DNA of 64,000 bases from CALJFL01 sp047633055 (lineage in GTDB: Bacteria > Pseudomonadota > Gammaproteobacteria > Pseudomonadales > Halieaceae), in contig JBLIEI010000002.1 in NCBI GenBank assembly GCA_047633055.1, positions 57,682 to 121,681 on the forward strand. Reading direction: 5' to 3'. Positions 54,086 to 62,830 of this stretch are shown one piece after another. A program made the translations under genes and the position numbers. The notes below the pieces were generated by a model. It saw nothing but the letters and a program-made list of their open reading frames with translations, was not told the DNA's origin and did no database searches. Numbering within the stretch: the first letter of the stretch is position 1; every line of letters starts with the position of its first letter.

Positions 54086-55267
54086 ATGTCTTTTTTGTGG
54101 CTCGCCGTGTCTGAACTTTTACAACAAGCTCTAGTCGCATTTGTGCTTACACTGCTCGCAATTGTGCTGCTTGCGCGGCTTGCACCCCAACATAACCTGA
54201 TGGACAAGCCCGACGGCAGGAAGCTTCATGCCGGCGACGTGCCGCTGGTTGGGGGTATCGCCATTTACCTGAGCCTGTGCCTGGGCGCACTGATCTGGGG
54301 CTCGCCTGAATCGACGATACTGGCTAGCGGCGACAGCTCTCTGGGCATATTCCTACTGGGCGGCGGCATATTGGTGCTACTGGGCGCTATGGACGACCGC
54401 TCTCACGTGAGTGTGTTTACCCGTGTGGTTGTAGAGGTGGGTGTTGCGTTACTGGTGATTGAAGGGCTGGACCTGAAGGCTGCCAACCTGGGCGACCTTG
54501 TAGGCACCGGCAACATCAAGCTCGCCGGCTGGCTCGCCTACCCTTTCACTGTGATGTGCATTTTCGGGGTGATTAACGCTTTTAATATGCTGGACGGCTT
54601 GGACGGGGCACTCGGGGTAATGGTACTGATCACCCTGCTGGCCTTCCACCTGTTTGCGGCCATAGAGCCCGAGTTTATTAGCGTTTTTATCTGCTTTTCA
54701 CTGGTGGCGTTTCTGGTATCCAACCTGGGTTTGGCGCCTATGGTGCCCAAATCGTTTCTCGGGGACGCCGGCAGCAAGCTGTTAGGTTTTATCGTCGTCG
54801 CTTTGATACTCTCGGCAGCCTCCGCCCAGATCGGCGGCGGCAAGTACCTGGCGCCCGTTACCGCACTTTACCTAATTGGGCTGCCCTTATTCGACATGGT
54901 ATTTACTACCCTGCGCCGGGCTTTCAGGCGTAGACCCGTGCTTGGCTCAGATCGCACGCATATCCATCATTTGATGCAGGCGCTGGGCATGAGCGACCGC
55001 CGGGCGCTGACGATAATAGCCGCGGTCGGGCTCGCCTCACCGTTCCTGGGCCTGATGCTGAGTAAATCGGGCGCCAGCACGCCCCACCAGTTCTTCATTT
55101 TCCTGGGCTGTTTTGGTTTGTACTGTGTTCTAATGAGCAAGGCGTGGCGTGTATCTGAAAGGCTTCAGGCCCAGAGTCCGGGTGCCAGGCAGCAGCCAGT
55201 ACAACTGGTTACCAGCTACACCACAGACGCTAACATTAACGGTTCAGGGAAGAATAAAAACGAATGA
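54086..55267 (+). CDS. Undecaprenyl-phosphate sugar-1-phosphate transferase, WecA/WbpL-like
   Basis: 393 residues and about eleven helices. LMDKPDGRKLHAGDVPLVGG is near the N-terminus; the Asp motifs are GAMDDR and NAFNMLDGLDG; FLGDAGSKLLGF and the RTHIHHLM histidine motif follow in order, as in WecA. It transfers GlcNAc-1-P or a similar sugar phosphate to undecaprenyl phosphate, the first membrane step of repeat-unit synthesis. A strong ribosome site (AAGGA) stands before a two-codon frame ATG-GGA-TAG at 54068, just upstream of the real start; its meaning is unclear. Its stop overlaps the Wzz start by four bases. Confidence 0.9.
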   Translation: MSFLWLAVSELLQQALVAFVLTLLAIVLLARLAPQHNLMDKPDGRKLHAGDVPLVGGIAIYLSLCLGALIWGSPESTILASGDSSLGIFLLGGGILVLLGAMDDRSHVSVFTRVVVEVGVALLVIEGLDLKAANLGDLVGTGNIKLAGWLAYPFTVMCIFGVINAFNMLDGLDGALGVMVLITLLAFHLFAAIEPEFISVFICFSLVAFLVSNLGLAPMVPKSFLGDAGSKLLGFIVVALILSAASAQIGGGKYLAPVTALYLIGLPLFDMVFTTLRRAFRRRPVLGSDRTHIHHLMQALGMSDRRALTIIAAVGLASPFLGLMLSKSGASTPHQFFIFLGCFGLYCVLMSKAWRVSERLQAQSPGARQQPVQLVTSYTTDANINGSGKNKNE

Positions 55268-56610
55268 GCAGCGGCAAAGAACTGGATGCGGAAATTCACA
55301 TGCATTATCCGCCCACTGAGCAAGATGATGACTTCATTGACCTGTTTGGCTTAGTAGAAACTGTGTGGCAACAGAAGTGGCTAGTCATAGCTATCACTAC
55401 CTTAACGGGTGCAATAGCGGTGGCGGCAATCACGTGGATGACGCCTTCCTATCAAGCCGAAGTGCATTTGCGCCCGCCACTGGCCAGCCAAATCGCGGAC
55501 ATTAACTCATCAAGTCTAATCCAGATTACCAATGAGGCGGCACTCTACCGGGTAGCCGATGAGTTACGATCGCTTGCAACACAGCGAACCGTGTTTGAGG
55601 TGGTTAAAAATGATTTTTCTCAAGAACCACCTGAAGACCAGGATAATTGGGATATTATTTTTGCTGATAAATTTACCCAAAACATAAGCGTCAATATTGG
55701 CCGTGTGGATGTAAGGAAGGGCGCGTTCGATATCTACGCCAATTTAGCGTTCAAGCACTGGAACCCGGAGTTCGTTGCCGCCACTACGAACGCCTTGGCC
55801 GATCAGAGTCTGGAAGACGCGCGGCTCGCTATCGTCAACGAAGTAAAGGGCATCGCGACCTCAAAACTGAATGCACTGAATGCCCGCTTGCAACAGCAGT
55901 TAATCTTGCAACAAACCATCAGCCAGGATGAAATCAGTCGGCTAGGTGAGGAGGACCAATTTAAGAAACTAGAGTTACTTGACCGAATCAATGGAGTCAA
56001 AGACACTGCCAACATAGAAGCAGAGGATGAGATAAGGCGGCTTGAGGAGTCCCACTCAATAGCCAAACAGCTAGGTATCAAGGAACCAACCAGCATGCGA
56101 CTCTTGTCTCAACAGGGTTCGGGGTCCAACGCTTCTGTTGCCGTATCAACCGACGTTTCTGAGTCCAGCGAGCCAAATTACATGCGCGGCACCCGCGCAT
56201 TGGAGGCTGAATTTGATGCACTCAGGGCCCGCGACTCTAACGACTTTGCCACGCCCGAGCTCCGCGGGTTGCAGGAACAACTTAGGTTGCTAGATAACAA
56301 CAGGCGCTCCGAACAGCTTGCCGCTCGCAAAGACTTTGGCCCATATGTGGCAGGTATTACGGCCATTAGAACAGAAATGGCGCAGCTTGAAGGCATACTG
56401 GCACAATCTTACGATGACCTGGTCTTGGCGCGAATCGACCAACGTGCCATCGCGCCTGCCCAGCCGGAGAGCCCACGCAAAGTCATGACTCTCGCTCTGG
56501 CTCTGATTCTGGGCGGCTTTCTAGGCTGTGCGATTGCCCTCATTCGCAATGCAGTCGCGAATCGGCGTGCCGGGCAACAGTCGGAGCTTATGCCGCCCCC
56601 AGGCGAGTGA
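55264..56610 (+). CDS. wzz: Polysaccharide chain-length determinant, Wzz family
   Basis: 448 residues. Two membrane helices (about 37-58 and 410-430) enclose a long periplasmic part. DDDFIDLFGLVETVWQQKWL leads into helix 1; YQAEVHLRPP opens the periplasmic domain; a stretch rich in coiled coil (about 195-275) is followed by DLVLARIDQRAIAPAQPESP and the second helix, the Pro-rich PCP motif. There is no C-terminal kinase domain, so this is a Wzz of O-antigen type. It sets the modal length of polymer made by a Wzy. It follows the WecA-like gene with a 4-base overlap. Confidence 0.88.
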   Translation: MSSGKELDAEIHMHYPPTEQDDDFIDLFGLVETVWQQKWLVIAITTLTGAIAVAAITWMTPSYQAEVHLRPPLASQIADINSSSLIQITNEAALYRVADELRSLATQRTVFEVVKNDFSQEPPEDQDNWDIIFADKFTQNISVNIGRVDVRKGAFDIYANLAFKHWNPEFVAATTNALADQSLEDARLAIVNEVKGIATSKLNALNARLQQQLILQQTISQDEISRLGEEDQFKKLELLDRINGVKDTANIEAEDEIRRLEESHSIAKQLGIKEPTSMRLLSQQGSGSNASVAVSTDVSESSEPNYMRGTRALEAEFDALRARDSNDFATPELRGLQEQLRLLDNNRRSEQLAARKDFGPYVAGITAIRTEMAQLEGILAQSYDDLVLARIDQRAIAPAQPESPRKVMTLALALILGGFLGCAIALIRNAVANRRAGQQSELMPPPGE

Positions 56611-56723
56611 GGCCTGAGTGGATGATTTGGAAAATCAGATAAAGCTGAGTTTGCCACACATCAGCGATTAGCCGGCACGACACCGGAGTCTGGCACACCG
56701 TCATCAGGATAAAAAATAACCGC

Positions 56724-57527
56724 ATGAGCAAACCCGTCAAACACCAAGCCCGCAAACGCTTCGGCCAGAATTTTCTGCGCGATCCGGGGGTTATCGATCA
56801 CATTGCCAACACAATTGGCGCCAGAGCTTCGGATCATCTGGTAGAGATTGGGCCAGGCCAGGGCGCACTCACTGAATCACTTGTCGACAGCGACTGCCGG
56901 CTCGACGTGGTTGAGTTGGACCGGGATCTGGTGCCTGGCCTACTCGCCGCCTTCAGCATTCACCCGAATTTCAAGCTACACAGCGCCGACGCCCTTCAAT
57001 TCGATTTTGCCTCACTGCTCGAAGGTGACGAACGGCTGCGAATTGTCGGCAACCTGCCCTATAACATCTCCACTCCGTTGATTTTCAAGCTACTGGAAAA
57101 CGCGGCCATCATCCAGGACATGCACTTTATGCTCCAGCTGGAAGTGGTGCAGCGACTGGCGGCTGAACCCGGTAGCAAACATTGGGGGCGTCTGGGAATC
57201 ATGACCCAGTATCACTGTGAGGTAGAGCATTTGTTTGATGTGCCTCCGGAAGCCTTCAACCCGGCACCCAAGGTCCAATCGGCGATAGTTCGGCTGGCAC
57301 CCAGGCAGAGCTCGCCCTGGCCCGCCTGTGACGAAGAGTCGCTGCGCTCTGTGGTGCAATCGGCGTTCGCGCAGCGGCGTAAAACGCTGCGGAATAACCT
57401 TAAGGGTATTATTGATGATGAGGCTCTTGCCTCACTCGGCATAGACCCAGGCTGTCGCGCCGAGACCCTGGAGCTGGATCAGTTTATAAATATCGCCAAT
57501 GCTGTCGAAACCCGTTCCTGGGAATGA
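56724..57527 (+). CDS. rsmA: 16S rRNA dimethyladenosine transferase
   Basis: 267 residues, complete. RKRFGQNFLRDPGVIDHIA, the SAM-binding EIGPGQGALTESL, VVELDRDL and the catalytic NLPYNIS motif are all present, as are the C-terminal FNPAPKVQSAI and AFAQRRKTLRNNL blocks. It dimethylates two adjacent adenines near the 3' end of 16S rRNA. In most relatives it directly follows pdxA; here 25 kb separate them, and hipBA, gmd and fcl lie between it and apaG. A divergent stub of another rsmA is at 20.6 kb. Confidence 0.96.
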   Translation: MSKPVKHQARKRFGQNFLRDPGVIDHIANTIGARASDHLVEIGPGQGALTESLVDSDCRLDVVELDRDLVPGLLAAFSIHPNFKLHSADALQFDFASLLEGDERLRIVGNLPYNISTPLIFKLLENAAIIQDMHFMLQLEVVQRLAAEPGSKHWGRLGIMTQYHCEVEHLFDVPPEAFNPAPKVQSAIVRLAPRQSSPWPACDEESLRSVVQSAFAQRRKTLRNNLKGIIDDEALASLGIDPGCRAETLELDQFINIANAVETRSWE

Positions 57528-57650
57528 TTTACCGGGAGCTGACCCGGGTCATCGACAGTGAGGTAACGTACCAGCACATTACTGTCGATGTCGCTTCTCC
57601 CCTAGACAATCAATGGAGTGACCTGCTTGGGGAAGACAATCACCAATGCC

Positions 57651-58892
57651 CTAAATGGAAAAACAGCGCTCTATGGCTTCAATCTGCTCGCCGCCAACAC
57701 CCGCTTCCCCGGCAAAGGTCTGCCAGTGATTAACCGCTTCTAATACCTGCTCGGCACATTGCGCCACTGTCGGCTTGCTAAGCCCAAAAATTTTTCCAAA
57801 CTCCAGCGCTTCACCCGGGGTAGGGGGATAAGGCCGATAAGCATAGCCTGCCGCGTGATACTGCCCCCTGGATATACTCGGCACCATGTCATAGGCTGGC
57901 GACAGTCGATAACCTTCACCGGCATTGACTACACTAAAATTTCTCTCGTGGTCGTCTGTGTTGTTAATTGCACGATTAAATAGCATCAGGCGCAAGAGTT
58001 GCTCCAGATCTGCACCAATCGAGGTAGAGTAGCGCTGTAGCAACGCACAGACATCGTCGTAGCGGAAGGCGGACCCATAGTCTCGCTGTGTCTCGGGCTC
58101 TTTGAGCAACCCATTAACACTTATCAAGTGTTTGCGGTCACCACCAGGAAGCACATCAAATCGATCCAGCAGCAGAACCTCACGCCCGTTAATGCCTTCG
58201 TGCACTTTGCCCTGCCCCACATTTAGCCCCGCTGCGCTTGCCATATTCAGGCAGGCTAATTCCACACGTGCATTATTATAATTATCGGCCCACAGGCGAT
58301 TGAACTTGGCAATATAGGCGCCATTGGAATCATGGAGCAATGCCTTGGGTCTAGCTCCCCCCACCCCGGTTCCCGCGTTGGCAAAGTACAGCAGGCTCAT
58401 CTCATCCAGTTCCATCTGGTCGAGACTTTGACTGTCCAATTGTTGAGCGGCCAGTTCCAGTTTATGCAGTTCACTCGCGTTGTGGCCGAGCTGGTAGTCT
58501 GGCACCTGCCCTTGCGCAACGATCGCCAGAGCACCAATACGACTATTACTGATCAGTTCAAGCGACTCGATGACGCTATTAGAATTGAATTTCTGCTGCT
58601 TGCGGTAGAAGGCCATTTGAGCCAACACTTTCCGCCCCCAATTATCCGGAAGATAATCATCCAAAAATGCTGGCACGCCACCGCGACAAATCAGTGCTCT
58701 CTCATCATTGCCCAGTGGCAACTGACTGGGGTCGATAGCAAAGGCGGCTGAATGTTCTAAATACTCACTGCGGTAACGAAAGTCCACTCGCTGGACGCTG
58801 GCAGACTCTTCCTGCACGACACACTCGGCCGCGTGCATAATACCGAGACCAGATGTTTTCAGATAAATGTCGTAGCGCGCTTTAGTCGTCAA
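57651..58892 (-). CDS. hipA: HipA-family serine/threonine kinase toxin
   Basis: 413 residues. The nucleotide loop GVGGARPKALL, the SVNGLLKEP segment, the catalytic NTDDHERNFSVV and the metal-binding SPAYDMVPS are all conserved, so the kinase should be active. Targets of the family are glutamyl-tRNA synthetase or other proteins, causing growth arrest. It overlaps the antitoxin gene by 11 bases. The pair lies between rsmA and gmd; its 3' end comes 124 bases behind the rsmA stop, convergent to it. The last 15 codons have a twin at 51.5 kb. Confidence 0.92.
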   Translation of the reverse strand: MTTKARYDIYLKTSGLGIMHAAECVVQEESASVQRVDFRYRSEYLEHSAAFAIDPSQLPLGNDERALICRGGVPAFLDDYLPDNWGRKVLAQMAFYRKQQKFNSNSVIESLELISNSRIGALAIVAQGQVPDYQLGHNASELHKLELAAQQLDSQSLDQMELDEMSLLYFANAGTGVGGARPKALLHDSNGAYIAKFNRLWADNYNNARVELACLNMASAAGLNVGQGKVHEGINGREVLLLDRFDVLPGGDRKHLISVNGLLKEPETQRDYGSAFRYDDVCALLQRYSTSIGADLEQLLRLMLFNRAINNTDDHERNFSVVNAGEGYRLSPAYDMVPSISRGQYHAAGYAYRPYPPTPGEALEFGKIFGLSKPTVAQCAEQVLEAVNHWQTFAGEAGVGGEQIEAIERCFSI

Positions 58893-59121
58893 ACAGGCTA
58901 GTCTCGCGTTTAAACAAACCGTCGAAGCTCGCAGCCAGGCCCAGTATCTGGGCTGCCCTGTAATAGCTGTGCAGGCCGACGCTTAAATCCCCACTGTCCA
59001 TTTTTTGCAATGTAGCCCGGCTCACACCAATCCGCACAGAAAAGTCAGCCAGGCTGTCATTAGGAAAATTCGCCTTGCGTGCAGCTGTGAAATTTTTCGC
59101 CAGTTCAGTTAGCTCTGTCAT
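58882..59121 (-). CDS. hipB: HipB-like antitoxin, XRE helix-turn-helix
   Basis: 79 residues with SLADFSVRIGVSRATLQKMD as helix-turn-helix. It represses its own operon and neutralises HipA. It is upstream of hipA and overlaps it, as usual. AT-rich inverted repeats lie directly before it. Confidence 0.87.
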   Translation of the reverse strand: MTELTELAKNFTAARKANFPNDSLADFSVRIGVSRATLQKMDSGDLSVGLHSYYRAAQILGLAASFDGLFKRETSLFDD

Positions 59122-59163
59122 ATGGCAAATATAGACTATTATATTGGTATATCAAGGGTTAAA

Positions 59164-59192
59164 ATGGCAATATTTACCATTATAATAGCCAT
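59164..59192. promoter_or_regulatory. Inverted repeat ATGGC-19-GCCAT before hipB
   Basis: ATGGCAATA at 59164 and TATAGCCAT-like sequence ending at 59192 form an imperfect palindrome 43-71 bases before the hipB start. A related ATGGCAAATA-type sequence overlaps the hipB start itself (minus-strand ATG at 59121). Probable HipB operators. Confidence 0.5.
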
Positions 59193-59342
59193 ATGCATCA
59201 ACTCTACTGAAGCCGAGAAGCTCTAGGCGGATGGTATTGGCTCGCCTGCTCGCATCGCGTGAGCTGTAGCCTGGTGAAATTGCCGCAGCACAGGCTTACA
59301 GGTAAACTCTCTCTCCTGAATTTATCAATAAGCGAGCTTATA

Positions 59343-60476
59343 GTGGCCTCTCCGAAAACAGCGCTTATAACCGGGATTACGGGTCAGGACGGATCGTATC
59401 TGGCCGAGTTTTTGCTCCGCAAGGGGTATGAGGTTCACGGTATCAAGCGGCGCGCCTCCTCCTTTAATACTGAGCGTATAGACCATATTTACCAGGATCC
59501 ACACATCGAGAATCGCAACTTCTTTCTGCATTACGGCGACCTGACCGACACTTCAAATATCACCCGTATCATCCAACAGGTCCAGCCCGACGAGATCTAC
59601 AACCTGGGCGCGCAGAGCCATGTCGCGGTGTCGTTCGAGGAGCCTGAATACACCGCTGACGTAGACGGTATCGGCACTTTGCGAGTCCTGGAAGCGGTTC
59701 GCTTGCTGGGGATGGAGAAAAAAACACGTATTTACCAGGCTTCAACCTCGGAACTGTACGGCCTGGTGCAGGAAACTCCTCAAACGGAAAGAACACCGTT
59801 CCACCCCCGCTCCCCTTATGGGGTTGCCAAGCTTTACGCTTTCTGGATAACCGTTAACTACCGGGAGGCCTATGGCATGTATTGCTGCAACGGCATTCTG
59901 TTCAACCACGAGTCCCCACGCCGCGGCGAAACCTTTGTAACAAGGAAGATCACTCGCGGCGTGAGTAATATTAGCCAGGGCCTCGAAAAGTGTTTGTACA
60001 TGGGCAATATGGACTCTCTGCGCGATTGGGGTCACGCCCGCGATTACGTAGAAATGCAGTGGCTGATGCTGCAGCAGGCGGTAGCCGACGATTTTGTTAT
60101 TGCTACAGGCAAACAGGCTTCGGTACGAGATTTCGTTCACCTGTCAGCGCGGGAGCTGGGGATCACCTTAGCCTTTGAAGGTAGTGGACTCGAGGAGGTC
60201 GGACGCGTCGCAGCCATTGATAACGCTGTCGCTGACGATGGGATATGCGTCAAACCCGGCGACATCATGGTAGCTGTTGACAGCAAGTACTACCGTCCGG
60301 CCGAGGTAGAGACGTTGCTGGGGGATCCATCCAAGGCCAGAATAAAACTGGCCTGGGAGCCTGAGACCACGATGGAAGAAATGATTGTTGAAATGGTGGC
60401 CAACGACCTGTCCCAAGCCAAAAAACATCGCTTACTGCTAGACAGTGGCTACGACGTGTCCACACCCGGAGAGTAG
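59343..60476 (+). CDS. gmd: GDP-mannose 4,6-dehydratase
   Basis: 377 residues from the GTG at 59343, which gives the usual length; a longer frame from 59259 carries no conserved sequence. ALITGITGQDGSYLAEFLL is the coenzyme loop, STSELYG holds the catalytic Thr/Glu, YGVAKLYAFW the Tyr-Lys pair, and NHESPRRGETFVTRKI is a Gmd-specific block. It converts GDP-D-mannose to the 4-keto-6-deoxy sugar. The next gene, 10 bases on, completes GDP-L-fucose synthesis. The pair sits between rsmA/hipBA and apaG. Confidence 0.95.
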   Translation: MASPKTALITGITGQDGSYLAEFLLRKGYEVHGIKRRASSFNTERIDHIYQDPHIENRNFFLHYGDLTDTSNITRIIQQVQPDEIYNLGAQSHVAVSFEEPEYTADVDGIGTLRVLEAVRLLGMEKKTRIYQASTSELYGLVQETPQTERTPFHPRSPYGVAKLYAFWITVNYREAYGMYCCNGILFNHESPRRGETFVTRKITRGVSNISQGLEKCLYMGNMDSLRDWGHARDYVEMQWLMLQQAVADDFVIATGKQASVRDFVHLSARELGITLAFEGSGLEEVGRVAAIDNAVADDGICVKPGDIMVAVDSKYYRPAEVETLLGDPSKARIKLAWEPETTMEEMIVEMVANDLSQAKKHRLLLDSGYDVSTPGE

Positions 60477-60485
60477 GCCTAGTCT

Positions 60486-61451
60486 ATGTCCAAACGAATT
60501 TATATCGCTGGCGACACAGGTATGGTGGGCTCGGCCCTGACACGGCGACTGGCGCAGGATCACTCGATTGAACTGGTAACCAGATCGAGCAAGGATTTAA
60601 ACCTGTGCGAACAAGCCGATGTACGCGCGTTTTTCGCGCAGCATAAAATTGATGAAGTCTATCTCGCTGCCGCCAGAGTCGGCGGCATCCATGCTAATAA
60701 CAGCTACCCCGCCGACTTCATCTACCAAAATCTCATGATCGAAGCTAATGTTATTCATGAGGCTTGGGGCTCAGGTGTCAAGAAGCTCCTGTTTCTGGGA
60801 AGCTCCTGCATCTATCCCAGGAATGTCACCCAGCCCATGGCAGAAGACGCATTGCTAACGGGTGTACTTGAACCCACTAACGAGCCCTATGCTCTGGCTA
60901 AAATCTCTGGCATAAAACTTTGCGAAAGTTACAACCGCCAGCACGGCACTGATTTTCGGAGTGTAATGCCCACTAATTTATACGGTCCGGGAGACAATTA
61001 TCATCCGGAGAATAGTCACGTAATTCCAGCGATGCTACGTAGATTTCACCAGGCAAAGGAAAGCGGTGCCAACAGCGTCACTATTTGGGGGTCAGGCAAC
61101 CCGATGCGTGAATTTTTGCATGTAGATGACATGGCCGCAGCCTCTGTACACGTCATGGAAATGACTCTCGAAGATTATCAGGCCGTAACGCAAACGCAGT
61201 TATCTCACATTAACGTAGGATCGGATATCGATTGCACAATAGCCGAGCTGGCCGCCACCATCGCGGAAGTGATCGGTTTCAGCGGAGCGATAGAATACGA
61301 CAGCACCAAACCCGATGGCGCACCGCGCAAGCTTATGGACAGCAGGCGATTGACTAGCACCGGCTGGCGTCCTGAATATGCGCTAAAAGAAGGCTTATTA
61401 AATGCCTATGCATGGTATGTTTCGCACCTAGACTCAGTCAGAATTGCGTAA
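60486..61451 (+). CDS. fcl: GDP-L-fucose synthase
   Basis: 321 residues. IYIAGDTGMVGSALTRRL coenzyme loop, SSCIYPRNVTQPMAEDALL with catalytic Ser/Cys, YALAKISGIKLCESYNRQ with Tyr and Lys, and a C-terminal GWRPEYALKEGLLNAYAWY are all of the family. It epimerises and reduces the Gmd product to GDP-L-fucose. Together with Gmd it implies fucose or a derived sugar in one of the polymers. Confidence 0.95.
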   Translation: MSKRIYIAGDTGMVGSALTRRLAQDHSIELVTRSSKDLNLCEQADVRAFFAQHKIDEVYLAAARVGGIHANNSYPADFIYQNLMIEANVIHEAWGSGVKKLLFLGSSCIYPRNVTQPMAEDALLTGVLEPTNEPYALAKISGIKLCESYNRQHGTDFRSVMPTNLYGPGDNYHPENSHVIPAMLRRFHQAKESGANSVTIWGSGNPMREFLHVDDMAAASVHVMEMTLEDYQAVTQTQLSHINVGSDIDCTIAELAATIAEVIGFSGAIEYDSTKPDGAPRKLMDSRRLTSTGWRPEYALKEGLLNAYAWYVSHLDSVRIA

Positions 61452-61487
61452 TGACTTTAAATATCTGGAACAGCATGAGTAACTCAC

Positions 61488-61898
61488 ATGAGTAACACGG
61501 ACTTCAACCCCGCCCTAGTAGGCATTCAAATCCTCACGACCTACCTGCCCACGCACTCCAGGCCTGAGGATCATCAATACACCTTCGCCTATACCATTAC
61601 CATCAGCAACGCCAGCGATCAACCGGTGCAGTTGCTATCGCGTCACTGGGTCATTACCGATGGCAATAACGGGGTGCAGGAAGTGCGCGGGGAAGGCGTG
61701 GTGGGCGAGCAGCCAGTGATCGCGCCAGACCAATCTTTTCGCTATACCAGCGGTGCTACGCTGCCTACACCCGTGGGCTATATGGAGGGCAGCTATACCA
61801 TGATTGTACCTGAAGGCGAGGTTGACCTTACTGAACAACCGGCTTTCGAGGTGCCAATTCCCGCCTTTACTCTGCACACGCCAACCGCGTTGAATTAG
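61488..61898 (+). CDS. apaG: ApaG, CO2+/MG2+ efflux-associated FN3-like protein
   Basis: 136 residues. YTFAYTITISNASDQPVQLL, RHWVITDGNNGVQEVRGEGVVGEQP and the FRYTSGA block with PVGYMEGSY are the ApaG core, a fibronectin-type beta sandwich of uncertain biochemical role. It stands 13 bases before apaH as in most Gammaproteobacteria, but its normal upstream neighbour rsmA is 4 kb away. Confidence 0.95.
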   Translation: MSNTDFNPALVGIQILTTYLPTHSRPEDHQYTFAYTITISNASDQPVQLLSRHWVITDGNNGVQEVRGEGVVGEQPVIAPDQSFRYTSGATLPTPVGYMEGSYTMIVPEGEVDLTEQPAFEVPIPAFTLHTPTALN

Positions 61899-61910
61899 GC
61901 CCTCTGTTCG

Positions 61911-62735
61911 ATGGCAACCTACGTTGTTGGGGATATTCAGGGTTGCCTGCAACCGCTTAAGCGCCTGCTGAAGCGCGTAAATTTCAACCCTGATCAAGAC
62001 ATGCTCTGGTCAGCTGGAGACGTGGTCAACCGCGGCCCCAAATGCCTGAAGACTCTGCGCTTCCTATACAAAATGCGCGATAACCTCGTAATGGTTCTGG
62101 GCAACCACGACTTGCATCTGCTGGCGGTGGCATCGGGGGTCAGGGCGCCCGGTCGGTCTGACACACTGGACAAGATTCTCGCCGCCAAAGATCGCGACAC
62201 GCTGCTGCAGTGGTTGCTGCAGCGCCCTTTAATTCACCACGAGGGGGGCTACACCATGGTGCACGCGGGCATCCCGCCCCAATGGTCGGTAGAAGATGCC
62301 CTGGCACACGCGTGGGAGGTGGAGAACGTATTGCAGAGCCCGCAGTGCAATGATTTTTTTCAGGCCATGTACGGCAACGAACCCGCGGTTTGGTCTGATG
62401 ATCTGCAAGGCATGGAGCGACTGCGCGTTATCACCAATTACCTGACCCGGATGCGCTTCTGCAGCAAAAAGGGTGTTCTGGATCTGGATAGCAAAGGGAC
62501 CGCCCCAGACCACGACAAACCTGTCTCGCCCTGGTTTAGCCACCCCCACCGCAAAACTGTTAATGACAAGGTTCTGTTTGGACATTGGGCTTCGATAAAC
62601 GGCCAAACTGACACCCCCAACGCCATAGCACTGGACACAGGCTGTGTTTGGGGCGGCTCACTCTCATTTTACTGTCTTGAGACCGGCGAATGGACACGGT
62701 GCAAGTGTGAGAATGGAAAGTGTTTGAAAAAGTAA
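61911..62735 (+). CDS. apaH: Symmetrical bis(5'-nucleosyl)-tetraphosphatase
   Basis: 274 residues. The metallophosphatase motifs are GDIQG, SAGDVVNRGPKCLKTL, LGNHDLHLLA, and the late HAGIPPQW and GHWA segments. It cleaves Ap4A to two ADP. C-terminal GCVWGGSLSFYCLETGE is complete. A weak hairpin (CGGGT-10-ACCCG) follows the stop, but without a T-run. Confidence 0.96.
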   Translation: MATYVVGDIQGCLQPLKRLLKRVNFNPDQDMLWSAGDVVNRGPKCLKTLRFLYKMRDNLVMVLGNHDLHLLAVASGVRAPGRSDTLDKILAAKDRDTLLQWLLQRPLIHHEGGYTMVHAGIPPQWSVEDALAHAWEVENVLQSPQCNDFFQAMYGNEPAVWSDDLQGMERLRVITNYLTRMRFCSKKGVLDLDSKGTAPDHDKPVSPWFSHPHRKTVNDKVLFGHWASINGQTDTPNAIALDTGCVWGGSLSFYCLETGEWTRCKCENGKCLKK

Positions 62736-62830
62736 AGCCTGGCATAGAGCGGCTTTAAACCGGGTAGTTCCTGGTGACCCGTCTATCCAAATAAAAGACA
62801 AATGCTTCTGACATAACTTTCGCCTAACTT

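Noticed and set aside
57524..57733. 69-codon frame starting within the rsmA stop and running into the hipA 3' end
   Set aside because: The start overlap (ATGA) looks like coupling, and the first 40 residues read protein-like, but no family was recognised and the rest is hipA antisense. At most a truncated remnant of a gene that once followed rsmA.
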